The notes under the pieces were generated by a model that did no database searches, had not been told where the DNA came from, and saw only the letters and a list, made by a program, of their open reading frames with translations. Positions 25,083 through 34,275 of a stretch of DNA of 51,665 bases are shown here, one piece after another. The stretch comes from Alistipes sp. (GTDB lineage Bacteria; Bacteroidota; Bacteroidia; Bacteroidales; Rikenellaceae), in assembly GCA_017465605.1 (NCBI GenBank), contig JAFTVW010000002.1, positions 1-51,665 on the forward strand, written 5' to 3'. Positions within the stretch are counted from its first letter, which is position 1; every line of letters begins with the position of its first letter. Position numbers and translations under genes: made by a program.

Positions 25083-26096
25083 ATGATTAAAGAGTATATA
25101 GATTATCCGTTACGCGAACTAAATAGTTTCCACGTCGAGGAGCAGGCCGCTCGAATTATCGAGTTTGACTCGCCAAACGATTTGGACAAGATCTTCTCAG
25201 CCGAGAATCGACCCTCGAAGTGGTATGTCTTGGGTGGAGGAAACAATATTCTCTTCACCCAGCGATACGATGGGGTGCTGATTCACCCTATGGGTTGTGG
25301 CATCAGCATAATTGATGAGAACAACGACTCTATCACCATCTGTGCCGAAGCTGCTGTCGAGTGGGACGACTTAGTGGAGAATTGTGTTGAGAGAGGGTTG
25401 TGGGGAGCGGAGAATCTATCACTCATACCGGGTAGCGTAGGAGCATCACCCGTACAAAACATCGGAGCATACGGAGCTGAGGCAAAAGATATAATTTATC
25501 GTGTACACTACTTCGACACCGAAGAGTGCAAGCACCTCACTCTTTCAAATGCCGAGTGCAGGTTTGCATATCGCGACAGCATCTTCAAACAGGAATTGAA
25601 GGGTCGTGCGATAATTACTTCTGTTGAGTTCAAGCTCAGCAAACACCCTGCGCCAAATTTGGGCTATGGCGATTTGGCCGCCGAAGTGGAGGCAAGAGGT
25701 GGAGCAACGCTTATCAACATTCGCGAAGCGGTATGCGACATACGACGTCGTAAGTTGCCCGACACCTCAAAGATTGGCAATGCTGGAAGTTTCTTCAAGA
25801 ATCCCGTAGTTGATAAGTCGGTCGCCGACAAGTTAAAGGCGAGCCACGAGGATATGCCTATCTACCCTACGGCCGACCCCGACAAGTGCAAGTTGGCTGC
25901 TGGGTGGCTCATCGACCGTGCTGGTTTGAAGGGTGCGCGTCGTGGAAATGTAGGCGTACACGAGCGTCAAGCTCTGGTATTGGTTAACTTCGGAGGAGCT
26001 ACGGGTGCCGATGTGATAAATCTTGCCCACGAGGTACAAAAGACCGTTTACGAAACATTCGGCATTGAGATTGAGGCCGAAGTAAATATTTTGTAG
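25083..26096 (+). CDS. murB: UDP-N-acetylenolpyruvoylglucosamine reductase
   Basis: 337 residues from ATG 25083; the frame is open 33 bases earlier only through a TTG inside the protease gene. FAD-binding LGGGNNIL at 50-57, SLIPGSVGASPVQNIGAYG, and GNAGSFFKNP carry the catalytic serine region; the C-terminal EIEAEVNIL has the general-acid glutamate of type I MurB. It makes UDP-MurNAc in the cytoplasm. It opens the tightly packed murB-tilS-holA run. Confidence 0.96.
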   Translation: MIKEYIDYPLRELNSFHVEEQAARIIEFDSPNDLDKIFSAENRPSKWYVLGGGNNILFTQRYDGVLIHPMGCGISIIDENNDSITICAEAAVEWDDLVENCVERGLWGAENLSLIPGSVGASPVQNIGAYGAEAKDIIYRVHYFDTEECKHLTLSNAECRFAYRDSIFKQELKGRAIITSVEFKLSKHPAPNLGYGDLAAEVEARGGATLINIREAVCDIRRRKLPDTSKIGNAGSFFKNPVVDKSVADKLKASHEDMPIYPTADPDKCKLAAGWLIDRAGLKGARRGNVGVHERQALVLVNFGGATGADVINLAHEVQKTVYETFGIEIEAEVNIL

Positions 26097-26104
26097 AATA
26101 GATT

Positions 26105-27445
26105 ATGCTCATAGAGAGATTTCAAGAATATGTAAATCGCCAGAATCTTTTCACTCGTCAGGACAAGATTCTGCTCACCGTATCGGGTGGTGTCGATTCG
26201 ATGGTGTTGATGTCACTATGCGTCAACAGTGGCTACAAGGTTGGAATTGCACACTGCAATTTCTGCCTGCGCGGTCACGAAAGCGACGAAGATGAGATTA
26301 TGGTGCAGGAGACTGCCCGACGATACGGCATTGAGTGCCACAACAAACGCTTCGACACACAAGGCGAGATGGAGCGTACAGGAGAGTCGATGGAGATGGC
26401 CGCACGACGTCTGCGCTACGAATGGTTTTATGAGCTATGCGATAAATACGACTATACGGTTATTGCCATTGCTCACCACATTGACGATTCGATTGAGACA
26501 TTCTTTATCAATATGTTGCGAGGCACAGGTTTGCGAGGTCTTACGGGAATTAGCAACCGAATGGGAAGAGTTGTTCGTCCGCTGATGTTTGCCACACGCA
26601 AAGAGATTATGGATTATGCTCTTCATAAGCACATTACATTCCGCGAGGACTCATCGAATCGCTCAACAAAATATTTGCGAAACAAAATCAGACTGGGTCT
26701 TATTCCCCGCCTAAAAGAGATAAATCCACGCTTTGCATTCATTATGAATCAGAACGTGGCACGCCTCACCGCTGCACAACAATTTATCGATTGTGCCATC
26801 GACAACATCTTCCAGCAGGCAGCTCATAGCGAGGGAGATATCTGCACAATTGATATTCAGCAAATCCAGCACGCACAGACTCGCAACTTTGTGATATATG
26901 AAATATTGAGTTCGCGTTTCGGCTTCAAAGGAGATGTGGTTGATGCTTTATGCAAGGCTCTTGATAGCGACTCTTCGGGCAAAAAATTCTACTCACGCAG
27001 TCACGTCGCATACGCCGACCGTAACAAAATTGCAATCGCACCAATCGAGGAGCAAGACCCCTGCGTGGTGATGGTTCAGCAGGGCCAGCAAAGGGCTTAT
27101 TGCGGAAACTCGGTACTCTATTTTGAGATATGTGATGTCGATAGTTTGCCAACATATAACGTAGCCGATAATATCGCTCTGCTCGATGCCGAGAAGCTAT
27201 CGTACCCACTCCAACTCAGACGATGGAGCGATGGCGATAGTTTCACGCCGTTTGGAATGAACGGCAGCAAAAAGGTGAGCGACTACCTGATTGACCGCAA
27301 AATATCGATGGCCGAGAAGGGTCGCCAATTCGTACTTATTTCGGGCGATGAGATAGCGTGGCTTGTAGGGCGACGCATTGCTCACCCATTCCGCATCACC
27401 GACAAGACAGAGTGGGTACTGCGTATAACCAGAGAGACACTTTAA
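26105..27445 (+). CDS. tilS: tRNA(Ile)-lysidine synthase
   Basis: 446 residues. The PP-loop SGGVDS at 27-32 binds ATP, with AHCNFCLRGHESDEDE and IAHHIDDSIETFFINMLRGTGLRGL typical of TilS. The C-terminal domain binds tRNA. It converts C34 of the CAU-anticodon isoleucine tRNA to lysidine, so it is essential. It starts 8 bases after murB and ends 3 bases before holA. Confidence 0.95.
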   Translation: MLIERFQEYVNRQNLFTRQDKILLTVSGGVDSMVLMSLCVNSGYKVGIAHCNFCLRGHESDEDEIMVQETARRYGIECHNKRFDTQGEMERTGESMEMAARRLRYEWFYELCDKYDYTVIAIAHHIDDSIETFFINMLRGTGLRGLTGISNRMGRVVRPLMFATRKEIMDYALHKHITFREDSSNRSTKYLRNKIRLGLIPRLKEINPRFAFIMNQNVARLTAAQQFIDCAIDNIFQQAAHSEGDICTIDIQQIQHAQTRNFVIYEILSSRFGFKGDVVDALCKALDSDSSGKKFYSRSHVAYADRNKIAIAPIEEQDPCVVMVQQGQQRAYCGNSVLYFEICDVDSLPTYNVADNIALLDAEKLSYPLQLRRWSDGDSFTPFGMNGSKKVSDYLIDRKISMAEKGRQFVLISGDEIAWLVGRRIAHPFRITDKTEWVLRITRETL

Positions 27446-27448
27446 GCA

Positions 27449-28519
27449 ATGGCTAAATCGAGCATAAAATTCAAAGATAGCGTTGAGCGTTTCGAGCAAC
27501 TAAAAGCCGATATTGCGGCTCGCCGTTTTGCACCCATATATCTGCTGATGGGAGAGGAGAGCTACTTTATTGACACCTTGTGTGATATGCTCTCACAGAG
27601 CATCTTAGACCCCGCAGAGCAAGCTTTCAATCAGATAACCGTCTATGGAAAAGATAGCGAGGTGGGGCAAATTGTCAATCTGTGCCGTCAGATGCCGATG
27701 ATGGGTAGCTACGAGGTAATAATTGTCAAGGAAGCCCAGCAACTTAAAAGCATAGAAAAACTATCTCTCTACACCTCAAAACCTCAACCATCGACAATAC
27801 TCATAATCTGCCACAAAGAGAAGAATCTCGACAAACGCTCTGCGCTCTACAAGCAGTGTTCAAGCGCAGGTGTGGTTTTCGAGTCGGTGCGCCCTCGCGA
27901 CTATGAGATTGGAGCGTGGCTAGGAAAATTTGTAGCCTCGAAGTCGCTATCCCTTACACCCAAAGCCTTACAGATGTTAACCGAGCATCTCGGGTGCGAC
28001 ATATCGAAGATTTCCAACGAGTTGGACAAGCTAATCATCTCGCTACCCGAAGGCACAAAACAGATTACCGACTCCATAATAGAGGATAGAGTAGGCATAT
28101 CAAAAGAGTTCAACAATTTTGAGCTTTGCAATGCAGTGGCCACCTTCGACGTGGCCCGATCATTGCGAATTGCCGACCATATGTCACGCAATCCGAAGGA
28201 GTATCCACTACTGCTCACAATCTCCACCCTATTTGGTCTATTTAGAGATATGTTTATCGTAAACTATCTCCGCTGGCAGACTAAACGAAAAGGAATTGCC
28301 TTCCCCGACAATATGGAGCTAATGCGCACGCTCAAAAAGAGTAATGTCTATGCTGTCGAGGAGATAAAGCAACAATCGGCAAGATGGGAAAATCGAAGGG
28401 TATTCAATATCTTGGGGCTGCTGCGCGAGTACGACGGCAAGAGTAAAGGCATTGATGCAGGAGCTGCCGACGAAGGGGAGCTTCGCAGAGAATTGTTGCT
28501 GAAAATATTTATGCAGTAA
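27449..28519 (+). CDS. holA: DNA polymerase III delta subunit
   Basis: 356 residues. FAPIYLLMGEESYFIDTLCDML at the N-terminus, a degenerate AAA+ domain without a working Walker A, and a helical C-terminal collar domain are typical of HolA. It opens the beta clamp in the clamp-loader complex. Spacing of 3 bases after tilS implies one operon. Confidence 0.92.
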   Translation: MAKSSIKFKDSVERFEQLKADIAARRFAPIYLLMGEESYFIDTLCDMLSQSILDPAEQAFNQITVYGKDSEVGQIVNLCRQMPMMGSYEVIIVKEAQQLKSIEKLSLYTSKPQPSTILIICHKEKNLDKRSALYKQCSSAGVVFESVRPRDYEIGAWLGKFVASKSLSLTPKALQMLTEHLGCDISKISNELDKLIISLPEGTKQITDSIIEDRVGISKEFNNFELCNAVATFDVARSLRIADHMSRNPKEYPLLLTISTLFGLFRDMFIVNYLRWQTKRKGIAFPDNMELMRTLKKSNVYAVEEIKQQSARWENRRVFNILGLLREYDGKSKGIDAGAADEGELRRELLLKIFMQ

Positions 28520-28592
28520 TTTTTAGAGTAAGTTTCCTATTTCCACACGTTTCTCTCCCTTAAACTTGCAAAAGAAACCAGAAGTTTTAGCA

Positions 28593-29378
28593 ATGATCCA
28601 AGAGCGCGTAAAATATATGATTTTCAACGGAGAGCTTCAAGCCGAGCAGCACTCTCCGATGCCATTCGTATATCAAATGATACATTCGCTGGCGTATAGC
28701 TGCCGACACACCTCGCGACACATTGAACTTCTCAACCAAGTGTCCAAACGGCTTTTCGGTGTAGAGCTGGATATCGACACGCGAGAGATTGAACGACAAG
28801 CATCGATGCTTTTGCAAGCCAACAAACTCTCTCGCAACGCCACAATTGGTATTCAGCTTGCGCTTGATGCCGATGGCAATCACACACTCAAAAGTTGTGG
28901 AAGTTCAATATATCAAGGCTATGTTCTGCGAAGTCTGCGCCCCGAGGTCACAACACTCCCAATGACAAATCCTCTTGCCGACTACCCCACTTCGGCATCA
29001 ATCGAAGCTCAGGCTTTGGCCGATTCCATCGCTCGATGCAGAGGTTATCACTCGGCCATAATGATTGGTCCAAAGGGAGATATAAATTGCGATTCGGCCA
29101 ATCCGATATTTACTATCAAAGGCTACACCCTCTATTCACAATCCTCCAATTTGGCATCGGTGGAGCGTACCGCTGTTGAGCAAGCAGCAATGAAGGCTGG
29201 ATATGGGGTGCAACGTATGCAGATGACAGCTCTGGAATTAGAATCGGCCGACGAGGTATTGATTGGCAGTTATCAAGGCCTATCGGCAGTAGCCCACATT
29301 AACCAAAAGGCTTATATGGCAATTGCTGCCGAGCGCATAACCGCTATTATGGAGCAGAATTACAACAGCAAAAAATAA
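28593..29378 (+). CDS. Aminotransferase class IV-like protein, PLP lysine not seen
   Basis: 261 residues from ATG 28593; an upstream in-frame TTG at 28566 is less likely. The fold pattern fits class IV: N-terminal SCRHTSRHIELLNQ, then YHSAIMIGPKGDIN-SANPIFTIKG, then ADEVLIGSYQGLSAVAHI. The position where the family carries the PLP-binding lysine (after PMTNPLADYPTSAS) has no lysine, and the usual catalytic VTE is replaced by INCDSAN. It may be a non-enzymatic member or use another chemistry. It lies between holA and coaD. Confidence 0.7.
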   Translation: MIQERVKYMIFNGELQAEQHSPMPFVYQMIHSLAYSCRHTSRHIELLNQVSKRLFGVELDIDTREIERQASMLLQANKLSRNATIGIQLALDADGNHTLKSCGSSIYQGYVLRSLRPEVTTLPMTNPLADYPTSASIEAQALADSIARCRGYHSAIMIGPKGDINCDSANPIFTIKGYTLYSQSSNLASVERTAVEQAAMKAGYGVQRMQMTALELESADEVLIGSYQGLSAVAHINQKAYMAIAAERITAIMEQNYNSKK

Positions 29379-29390
29379 AATTACAAAGAT

Positions 29391-29867
29391 ATGCGTACTG
29401 CTATATTCCCGGGGTCATTTGACCCGTTTACCAAAGGTCACGCGGCACTTGTCGAGCAGGCACTTTTGCTCTTCGACAAGGTCGTGATAGCCATAGGCGA
29501 AAACGTTAACAAAAATTCGCTTCTCAAAGCCGAAGAACGCGAAAGATTGATTCGCGACTACTATACCGATAACCCCAAAATCGAGGTTATCAGATACTCC
29601 ACCCTCACGGGCGATATCGCTCGCGAGGTGGGTGCAACGGCTATTATTCGAGGACTTCGCAACACGATTGATTTTGAATACGAGCGCACGATGGCACAAG
29701 CCAATCGCCGTATATTTCCTGAGTTGCAGAGTGTAATGTTGTTTACACCTGCCGAAGTTAGCGATATTTCATCATCGACCATACGAGAACTGCTTGCATT
29801 TGGCCGTGATGTCTCGGAGCTGATGCCCGAAGGCGTAAGGCTCGAAAATTACCTCACGAAAGAGTAA
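29391..29867 (+). CDS. coaD: Phosphopantetheine adenylyltransferase
   Basis: 158 residues. GSFDPFTKGH at 8-17 is the (T/H)xGH nucleotidyltransferase motif, and AEVSDISSSTIREL is the C-terminal ATP-binding block. It makes dephospho-CoA from ATP and phosphopantetheine. The start lies 12 bases after the previous gene; a terminator follows. Confidence 0.96.
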   Translation: MRTAIFPGSFDPFTKGHAALVEQALLLFDKVVIAIGENVNKNSLLKAEERERLIRDYYTDNPKIEVIRYSTLTGDIAREVGATAIIRGLRNTIDFEYERTMAQANRRIFPELQSVMLFTPAEVSDISSSTIRELLAFGRDVSELMPEGVRLENYLTKE

Positions 29868-29891
29868 CAAAATTTATTTTAATAACAATTA

Positions 29892-29913
29892 GGCCGCTTA
29901 GGCGGCTTTTTTT
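29892..29913 (+). terminator. Terminator after coaD
   Basis: GCCGC (29893-29897) with GCGGC (29902-29906), four-base loop and seven T. Confidence 0.8.
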
Positions 29914-29935
29914 GTGTCTATATGCGACAAAGGGG

Positions 29936-29966
29936 TTGCAATATCGCGCAATAGTTTATATATTTG
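29936..29966 (+). promoter_or_regulatory. lpxD promoter
   Basis: TTG (29936-29938), 20 bases, TATATTTG (29959-29966), giving a leader of about 65 nt. Confidence 0.75.
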
Positions 29967-30037
29967 CGGTTTAGGAGATTATGTAAGACAACTACACTCT
30001 ACACACAAATAAAGCAAACCAGAAAACAACACTAAAT

Positions 30038-31081
30038 ATGGAATTTACAGCAGAGATGATTGCCGGTCTATTAAACGGCACAGTGGTAGGCGACAAGAAC
30101 GCAGCCGTACACACCGTATCTTCAATCGAGGGCGGCAAGAAGGGCTCACTCACCTATCTAACAAATCCCAAATATGAGCAGTTTGTATATACAAGTCAAG
30201 CCTCTATCATTCTCGTAAGCAACGACTTCGAGCCAAAGAGTGATGTTCAGGCCACACTTATCAAGATTCCAGATGTGGGTGCGGCTGTCCTCCAACTTTT
30301 GGAGATGTACAATGCTATGAAACCTCAGAAAAAGGGCATCAGCAAGATGGCATCTATCTCAGATAAGGCTACACTTGGCGAGGATTGCTATGTTGGTGAT
30401 TTCGCGGTAATCGAGGCTGGCGCTGTAATCGGAGATGGCGCAAAAATCTACCCACAGGTATATGTAGGTGATGGAGTGAAGGTCGGAGCCGGCACTACGC
30501 TCTACCCGGGTGTGAAGATTTATGAGGGCTGCCGAGTGGGAGCCAACTGTATTATCCACGCGGGCGCAGTTATCGGAGCCGATGGCTTTGGTTTCCTGCC
30601 CAAGCCCGATGGTACATTCGACAAGATTCCTCAGTTGGGTAATGTTGTCATCGAGGATAATGTAGAGATCGGAGCAAACACCTGCATCGACCGTGCAAAG
30701 ACCGATTCTACCATCATTCGCAAGGGCGTAAAGCTCGACAACTTGATTCAGATTGGCCACAATGTAGAGGTTGGTGAGAATACCGTATCATCGGCACAAA
30801 CAGGTATAGCAGGCACATCGAAGGTGGGCCGCAACTGTTTCCTCGCAGGTCAGGTGGGCATTGCCGACCACGTTACAGTGGGTAATTATGTAAAGATTGG
30901 CTCACAGTCAGGATTGGACAAAGATGTTCCCGATGGAGAGATTCGCTTTGGCTCGCCCGCATTGGCTGGAATCAATTACCACCGTTCATTTGCCGTATTC
31001 AAGACCCTGCCAGAATTACAGCGAAGAGTTGCAGCTTTGGAGAAGGCAGCGAAAGAGGCCGCAACAAAGGAGAATGAGTAG
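30038..31081 (+). CDS. lpxD: UDP-3-O-acylglucosamine N-acyltransferase
   Basis: 347 residues. An N-terminal LpxD uridine-binding domain ([22 protein letters not shown]) is followed by left-handed hexapeptide repeats from about residue 105 to 290, with catalytic His241 ([11 protein letters not shown]), and a C-terminal helix. It adds the second acyl chain in lipid A synthesis. It stands alone here, without lpxC, fabZ or lpxA next to it. TlpA genes follow after 57 bases. Confidence 0.95.
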   Translation: MEFTAEMIAGLLNGTVVGDKNAAVHTVSSIEGGKKGSLTYLTNPKYEQFVYTSQASIILVSNDFEPKSDVQATLIKIPDVGAAVLQLLEMYNAMKPQKKGISKMASISDKATLGEDCYVGDFAVIEAGAVIGDGAKIYPQVYVGDGVKVGAGTTLYPGVKIYEGCRVGANCIIHAGAVIGADGFGFLPKPDGTFDKIPQLGNVVIEDNVEIGANTCIDRAKTDSTIIRKGVKLDNLIQIGHNVEVGENTVSSAQTGIAGTSKVGRNCFLAGQVGIADHVTVGNYVKIGSQSGLDKDVPDGEIRFGSPALAGINYHRSFAVFKTLPELQRRVAALEKAAKEAATKENE

Positions 31082-31138
31082 ATTTCCGCACAAACAAAAC
31101 ATAAAGAATATAAATTAACACTATAAAATAAAAACGAG

Positions 31139-32218
31139 ATGAAAAAGATTTTTACAATCGTATTGGCAGCTGCCGCATTGGTAAGCTGCGATAACGGCAC
31201 AAAGTACACTATTTCGGGTAGTGATGCTGCTTTTGAAGATGGCAAGATGGCATTCTTCCAGAAGGTTGAGAACCGCAAGATGAATCCCGTTGACTCAGTT
31301 GTAATCGCAAAGAACTCTTTTAAGTTCAAGGGCGAGGCTACCGAGGCTCCTTATATGGGTTACGTTACTATTGGCTCATCAAACCCTCGTGAGGCATTAG
31401 CCACAGTTCCTGTATATGTAGAGGCTGGCAAGATTACAATCAACGTTGTTGATGCCGAGAAGAAGAATTTCACTGCAACAGGTAGTCCATTGAATGATGC
31501 CTACACTGAGTTCAACAACAAGATGGAGGAGATTTACGACCGTATGGGCAAGGCCCATGAGGCTAAGGACGATGCTGGCGTTCAGGCTGCTCAGAAGGAG
31601 GTTGCCGAGTTGCGTTATAACACTATTATCAACAACGCGGCAAACCAGTTTGGTAGCGACCAGCTCAGCAGATCATACTATCAGTTCGAGCCTCAGCAGC
31701 TTCTCGACATCATCGCTGCAATGCCAGCCGAGAAACAGGAGAAGATGGCCGATATGAAGAAGGGTGCAGAGCAGGCTTTGAAGGTAGCTCCCGGTAACCC
31801 TTATATCGACATCACCGAGCCAACACCCGACGGCAAGCAGCTTTCATTGAAGAGCGCAGTTGAGAACAAGAAGAATAAGTATATTTTGCTCGACTTCTGG
31901 GCTTCTTGGTGTGGTCCTTGTATGATGGAGGTTCCCCACTTGAAGAGTGCTTATGACAAGTATCACAAGAAGGGCTTTGAGATTTACGCAGTATCTTTGG
32001 ATCAGAACAGAGAGAATTGGGAGAAGGCCATCAAGGAGAAGAAGATGAATTGGTTGCACGTTAGCAACGTGAAGTATTGGGATACTCAGTCTCGCAACGA
32101 CTATGCTGTAAACTCAATCCCTGCCAACTTCCTTATCGATTGCTCAACAGGTAAAATCGTAGCTAAGGGCTTGCGTGGCGCAGCTTTGGAGGAGAAACTC
32201 GCAGAGCTTTTGAAGTAA
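31139..32218 (+). CDS. TlpA-like thioredoxin lipoprotein, paralogue A
   Basis: 359 residues. Lipobox LVSC (Cys17); residues about 20-230 form a DUF4369-like beta domain plus helical linker; the C-terminal TlpA domain carries WCGPC (Cys258, Cys261), FEIYAVSLDQ and the cis-proline SIPANFLID. It is a periplasmic thiol-disulfide reductase of the ResA/TlpA type. Tandem with paralogue B downstream, to which its last codons are almost identical. Confidence 0.92.
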   Translation: MKKIFTIVLAAAALVSCDNGTKYTISGSDAAFEDGKMAFFQKVENRKMNPVDSVVIAKNSFKFKGEATEAPYMGYVTIGSSNPREALATVPVYVEAGKITINVVDAEKKNFTATGSPLNDAYTEFNNKMEEIYDRMGKAHEAKDDAGVQAAQKEVAELRYNTIINNAANQFGSDQLSRSYYQFEPQQLLDIIAAMPAEKQEKMADMKKGAEQALKVAPGNPYIDITEPTPDGKQLSLKSAVENKKNKYILLDFWASWCGPCMMEVPHLKSAYDKYHKKGFEIYAVSLDQNRENWEKAIKEKKMNWLHVSNVKYWDTQSRNDYAVNSIPANFLIDCSTGKIVAKGLRGAALEEKLAELLK

Positions 32219-32241
32219 TATTCTCAACAACACGAAACAAT

Positions 32242-32277
32242 GATTACCCCTCCCCATAAAAACACGGGGGGGGGTAA
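32242..32277 (+). other. GC hairpin between the TlpA paralogues
   Basis: ATTACCCCTCCCC (32243-32255) faces a run of nine G plus TAAT (32266-32278), giving a strong hairpin without a T tail. It may slow transcription or protect the mRNA end between the paralogues. The G run is also prone to length change. Confidence 0.5.
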
Positions 32278-32354
32278 TTAGTTAATACACAAACCATTAC
32301 AATTACCCAACAATCATAACATACAATTTACCAATCATAATTAACACATTTACT

Positions 32355-33440
32355 ATGAAAAAGATTTATTCCTTTATCGCTATTGCAAGCATCGCTGCGT
32401 GCTACGTCGTTAGTTGTTCCTCTCCCAATTCATACATTGTAACGGGAAAAGATACAACAGGCCGTTGCCCCGACGGAGAGTGGGCATACCTCGCCATTCA
32501 AAAGAATGGCTCAGGCGACATTCAGTACATTGACTCAGTAAAAATCAAAAACAATGAATTCTGTTTTGAAGGCAAGATTGAGCAGCCAACTATTGCCTCC
32601 GTTAGGACACGCGCATACAATGATTCTCTGAGATTCGACAAACCAATAATCGTACACCGCTTTATTCTCGAAAATGGGCGAATTCAAACAGCGTTCAACA
32701 ACGACATACACACTCCTGTTGGGACAACATTAAACCTCAAAATCGTTGCTTTTTTTAATGGTATCTTCTCCCTCTTAGAGAAAGCCGAGAGTGAGGGTTG
32801 CAGTGAGGAGGAGATTCTCGATTTGGGTTTTGAATATACACGTAAGCAAATAGCTGACAATGCCGATAATGAGTTTGGTGTTTTTGTAGCAGATTATATG
32901 GCTCATGAATTTGGCCCAACCAATCAGTTGGAGTTATATGCACTTCTACCTCACAAGCAGGAGTACTTCGCAGAACAAATTGAAGAGGCTAAACAGGCTA
33001 CTCGTTTCGAGATTGGCAATCAATACAGCGACGTTACCGAGCCAACCGCCAACGGCAAAGAGATTTCATTAAAAAGTATTGTCGAAAAAGAAGGTAACAA
33101 ATTTGTATTGTTGGAGTTTTGGGCTTCTTGGTGCGGACCCTGTATGAACGAGATGCCAAACTTAAAGGCCACATATAACAAATTCCACCAAAAGGGATTT
33201 GAGGTCTATGCTTCATCGCTCGATGCCAACAAAAAGGATTGGGAGAACGCGATTAAAAAGATTGAAATGGAGTGGATAAATGTTAGTGGTTTGAAAGTAA
33301 ACAATTCACCCGCTCCCAAAGAATATTACATCTCAGCTATTCCTGCCAACTTCCTTATCGATTGCTCAACAGGCAAAATCGTAGCTAAGGGTTTGCGTGG
33401 CGCAGCTTTGGAAGAGAAACTCGCAGAGCTTTTGAAGTAA
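32355..33440 (+). CDS. TlpA-like thioredoxin lipoprotein, paralogue B
   Basis: 361 residues, same architecture as paralogue A: lipobox VVSC (Cys21), DUF4369-like domain, WCGPC (Cys260, Cys263), FEVYASSLDA, AIPANFLID. The N-terminal two thirds differ clearly from A, but the last 35 residues and about 115 bases around the stop are nearly the same. It probably handles another partner or substrate. A terminator follows at 33491. Confidence 0.92.
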   Translation: MKKIYSFIAIASIAACYVVSCSSPNSYIVTGKDTTGRCPDGEWAYLAIQKNGSGDIQYIDSVKIKNNEFCFEGKIEQPTIASVRTRAYNDSLRFDKPIIVHRFILENGRIQTAFNNDIHTPVGTTLNLKIVAFFNGIFSLLEKAESEGCSEEEILDLGFEYTRKQIADNADNEFGVFVADYMAHEFGPTNQLELYALLPHKQEYFAEQIEEAKQATRFEIGNQYSDVTEPTANGKEISLKSIVEKEGNKFVLLEFWASWCGPCMNEMPNLKATYNKFHQKGFEVYASSLDANKKDWENAIKKIEMEWINVSGLKVNNSPAPKEYYISAIPANFLIDCSTGKIVAKGLRGAALEEKLAELLK

Positions 33441-33490
33441 TCTTCTCAACAACTATTTCGAGGACATTTCGACAATATATTTGAACGTAG

Positions 33491-33524
33491 ATTCCCAAAT
33501 CCCGATAACGGATTTGGGAATTTT
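33491..33524 (+). terminator. Terminator after paralogue B
   Basis: ATTCCCAAATCC (33491-33502) and GGATTTGGGAAT (33510-33521) form a perfect 12-bp stem, followed by TTT. A TATATTTG box at 33528-33535 just beyond it may be the -7 element of ruvC, although no good -33 box is seen. Confidence 0.8.
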
Positions 33525-33564
33525 CATTATATTTGTCATAGATAACGGTTGATTTAATCACACA

Positions 33565-34179
33565 ATGGAGGAGAAGTCATCAACATATCGCATTATGGGC
33601 ATCGACCCCGGCACGAACTATATGGGTTATGGTATCATCGAGGTCGAGGGTAACAAACTGCGCTCGGTGGTGATGGGCGATATCGACCTCCACACGATGA
33701 GTGACCCATATCGCAAGTTGCGCTACATATTTGAGAGAGTGAGCAAGTTAATAAAGGACTACCAACCGCGCGAAGTGGCTTTGGAGTCACCTTTCTTTGG
33801 AGTCAATGTACAGAGTATGCTCAAATTGGGACGCGCACAAGGTGTGGCTATGGCCGCAGCTCTAAGCTTTGACAAGGAGGTTTACGAATACGCCCCCTCG
33901 CGCATCAAGCAAGCCATAGCAGGCTCAGGCTCGGCATCGAAGGAGCAGGTAGCGGCAATCGTAAAACGTATGCTTAAATTGGACTACACTCCACGCCGAT
34001 TAGATGCCACCGATGGTATGGCCGTAGCTATGTGTCACTACTTCACAGCCCGCACGCCCATATCGGTTGCAATGGGTACGGAGCGAGTGAAAGGACTTGG
34101 AGGAGGTAAAAAAGCCGAGAAGGGTTCTTCGTCGTGGGAGACATTCCTCAAACAAAATCCCGACCGAATAAAGAAATAA
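33565..34179 (+). CDS. ruvC: Holliday-junction endonuclease RuvC
   Basis: 204 residues. Catalytic acids Asp14 (GIDPGT), Glu74 (ALESPFF), Asp147 and Asp150 (DATDGMAVA) are all present. The C-terminal tail of about 30 residues is longer than in E. coli and is Lys/Gly/Ser-rich. It resolves recombination junctions with RuvAB, whose genes are not in the window. Confidence 0.96.
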   Translation: MEEKSSTYRIMGIDPGTNYMGYGIIEVEGNKLRSVVMGDIDLHTMSDPYRKLRYIFERVSKLIKDYQPREVALESPFFGVNVQSMLKLGRAQGVAMAAALSFDKEVYEYAPSRIKQAIAGSGSASKEQVAAIVKRMLKLDYTPRRLDATDGMAVAMCHYFTARTPISVAMGTERVKGLGGGKKAEKGSSSWETFLKQNPDRIKK

Positions 34180-34209
34180 AACACAAGGGCCAAAGGTTCC
34201 AAATACAAA

Positions 34210-34252
34210 AAAGTAGTGGCTGTCCAGCATTTGTTGCGACAGCCACTACTTT
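34210..34252. terminator. Bidirectional terminator between ruvC and rny
   Basis: AAAGTAGTGGCTGTC (34210-34224) pairs with GACAGCCACTACTTT (34238-34252): a perfect 15-bp stem between convergent genes. Confidence 0.9.
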
Positions 34253-34275
34253 ATTATATAAAGGTACTACGACCG

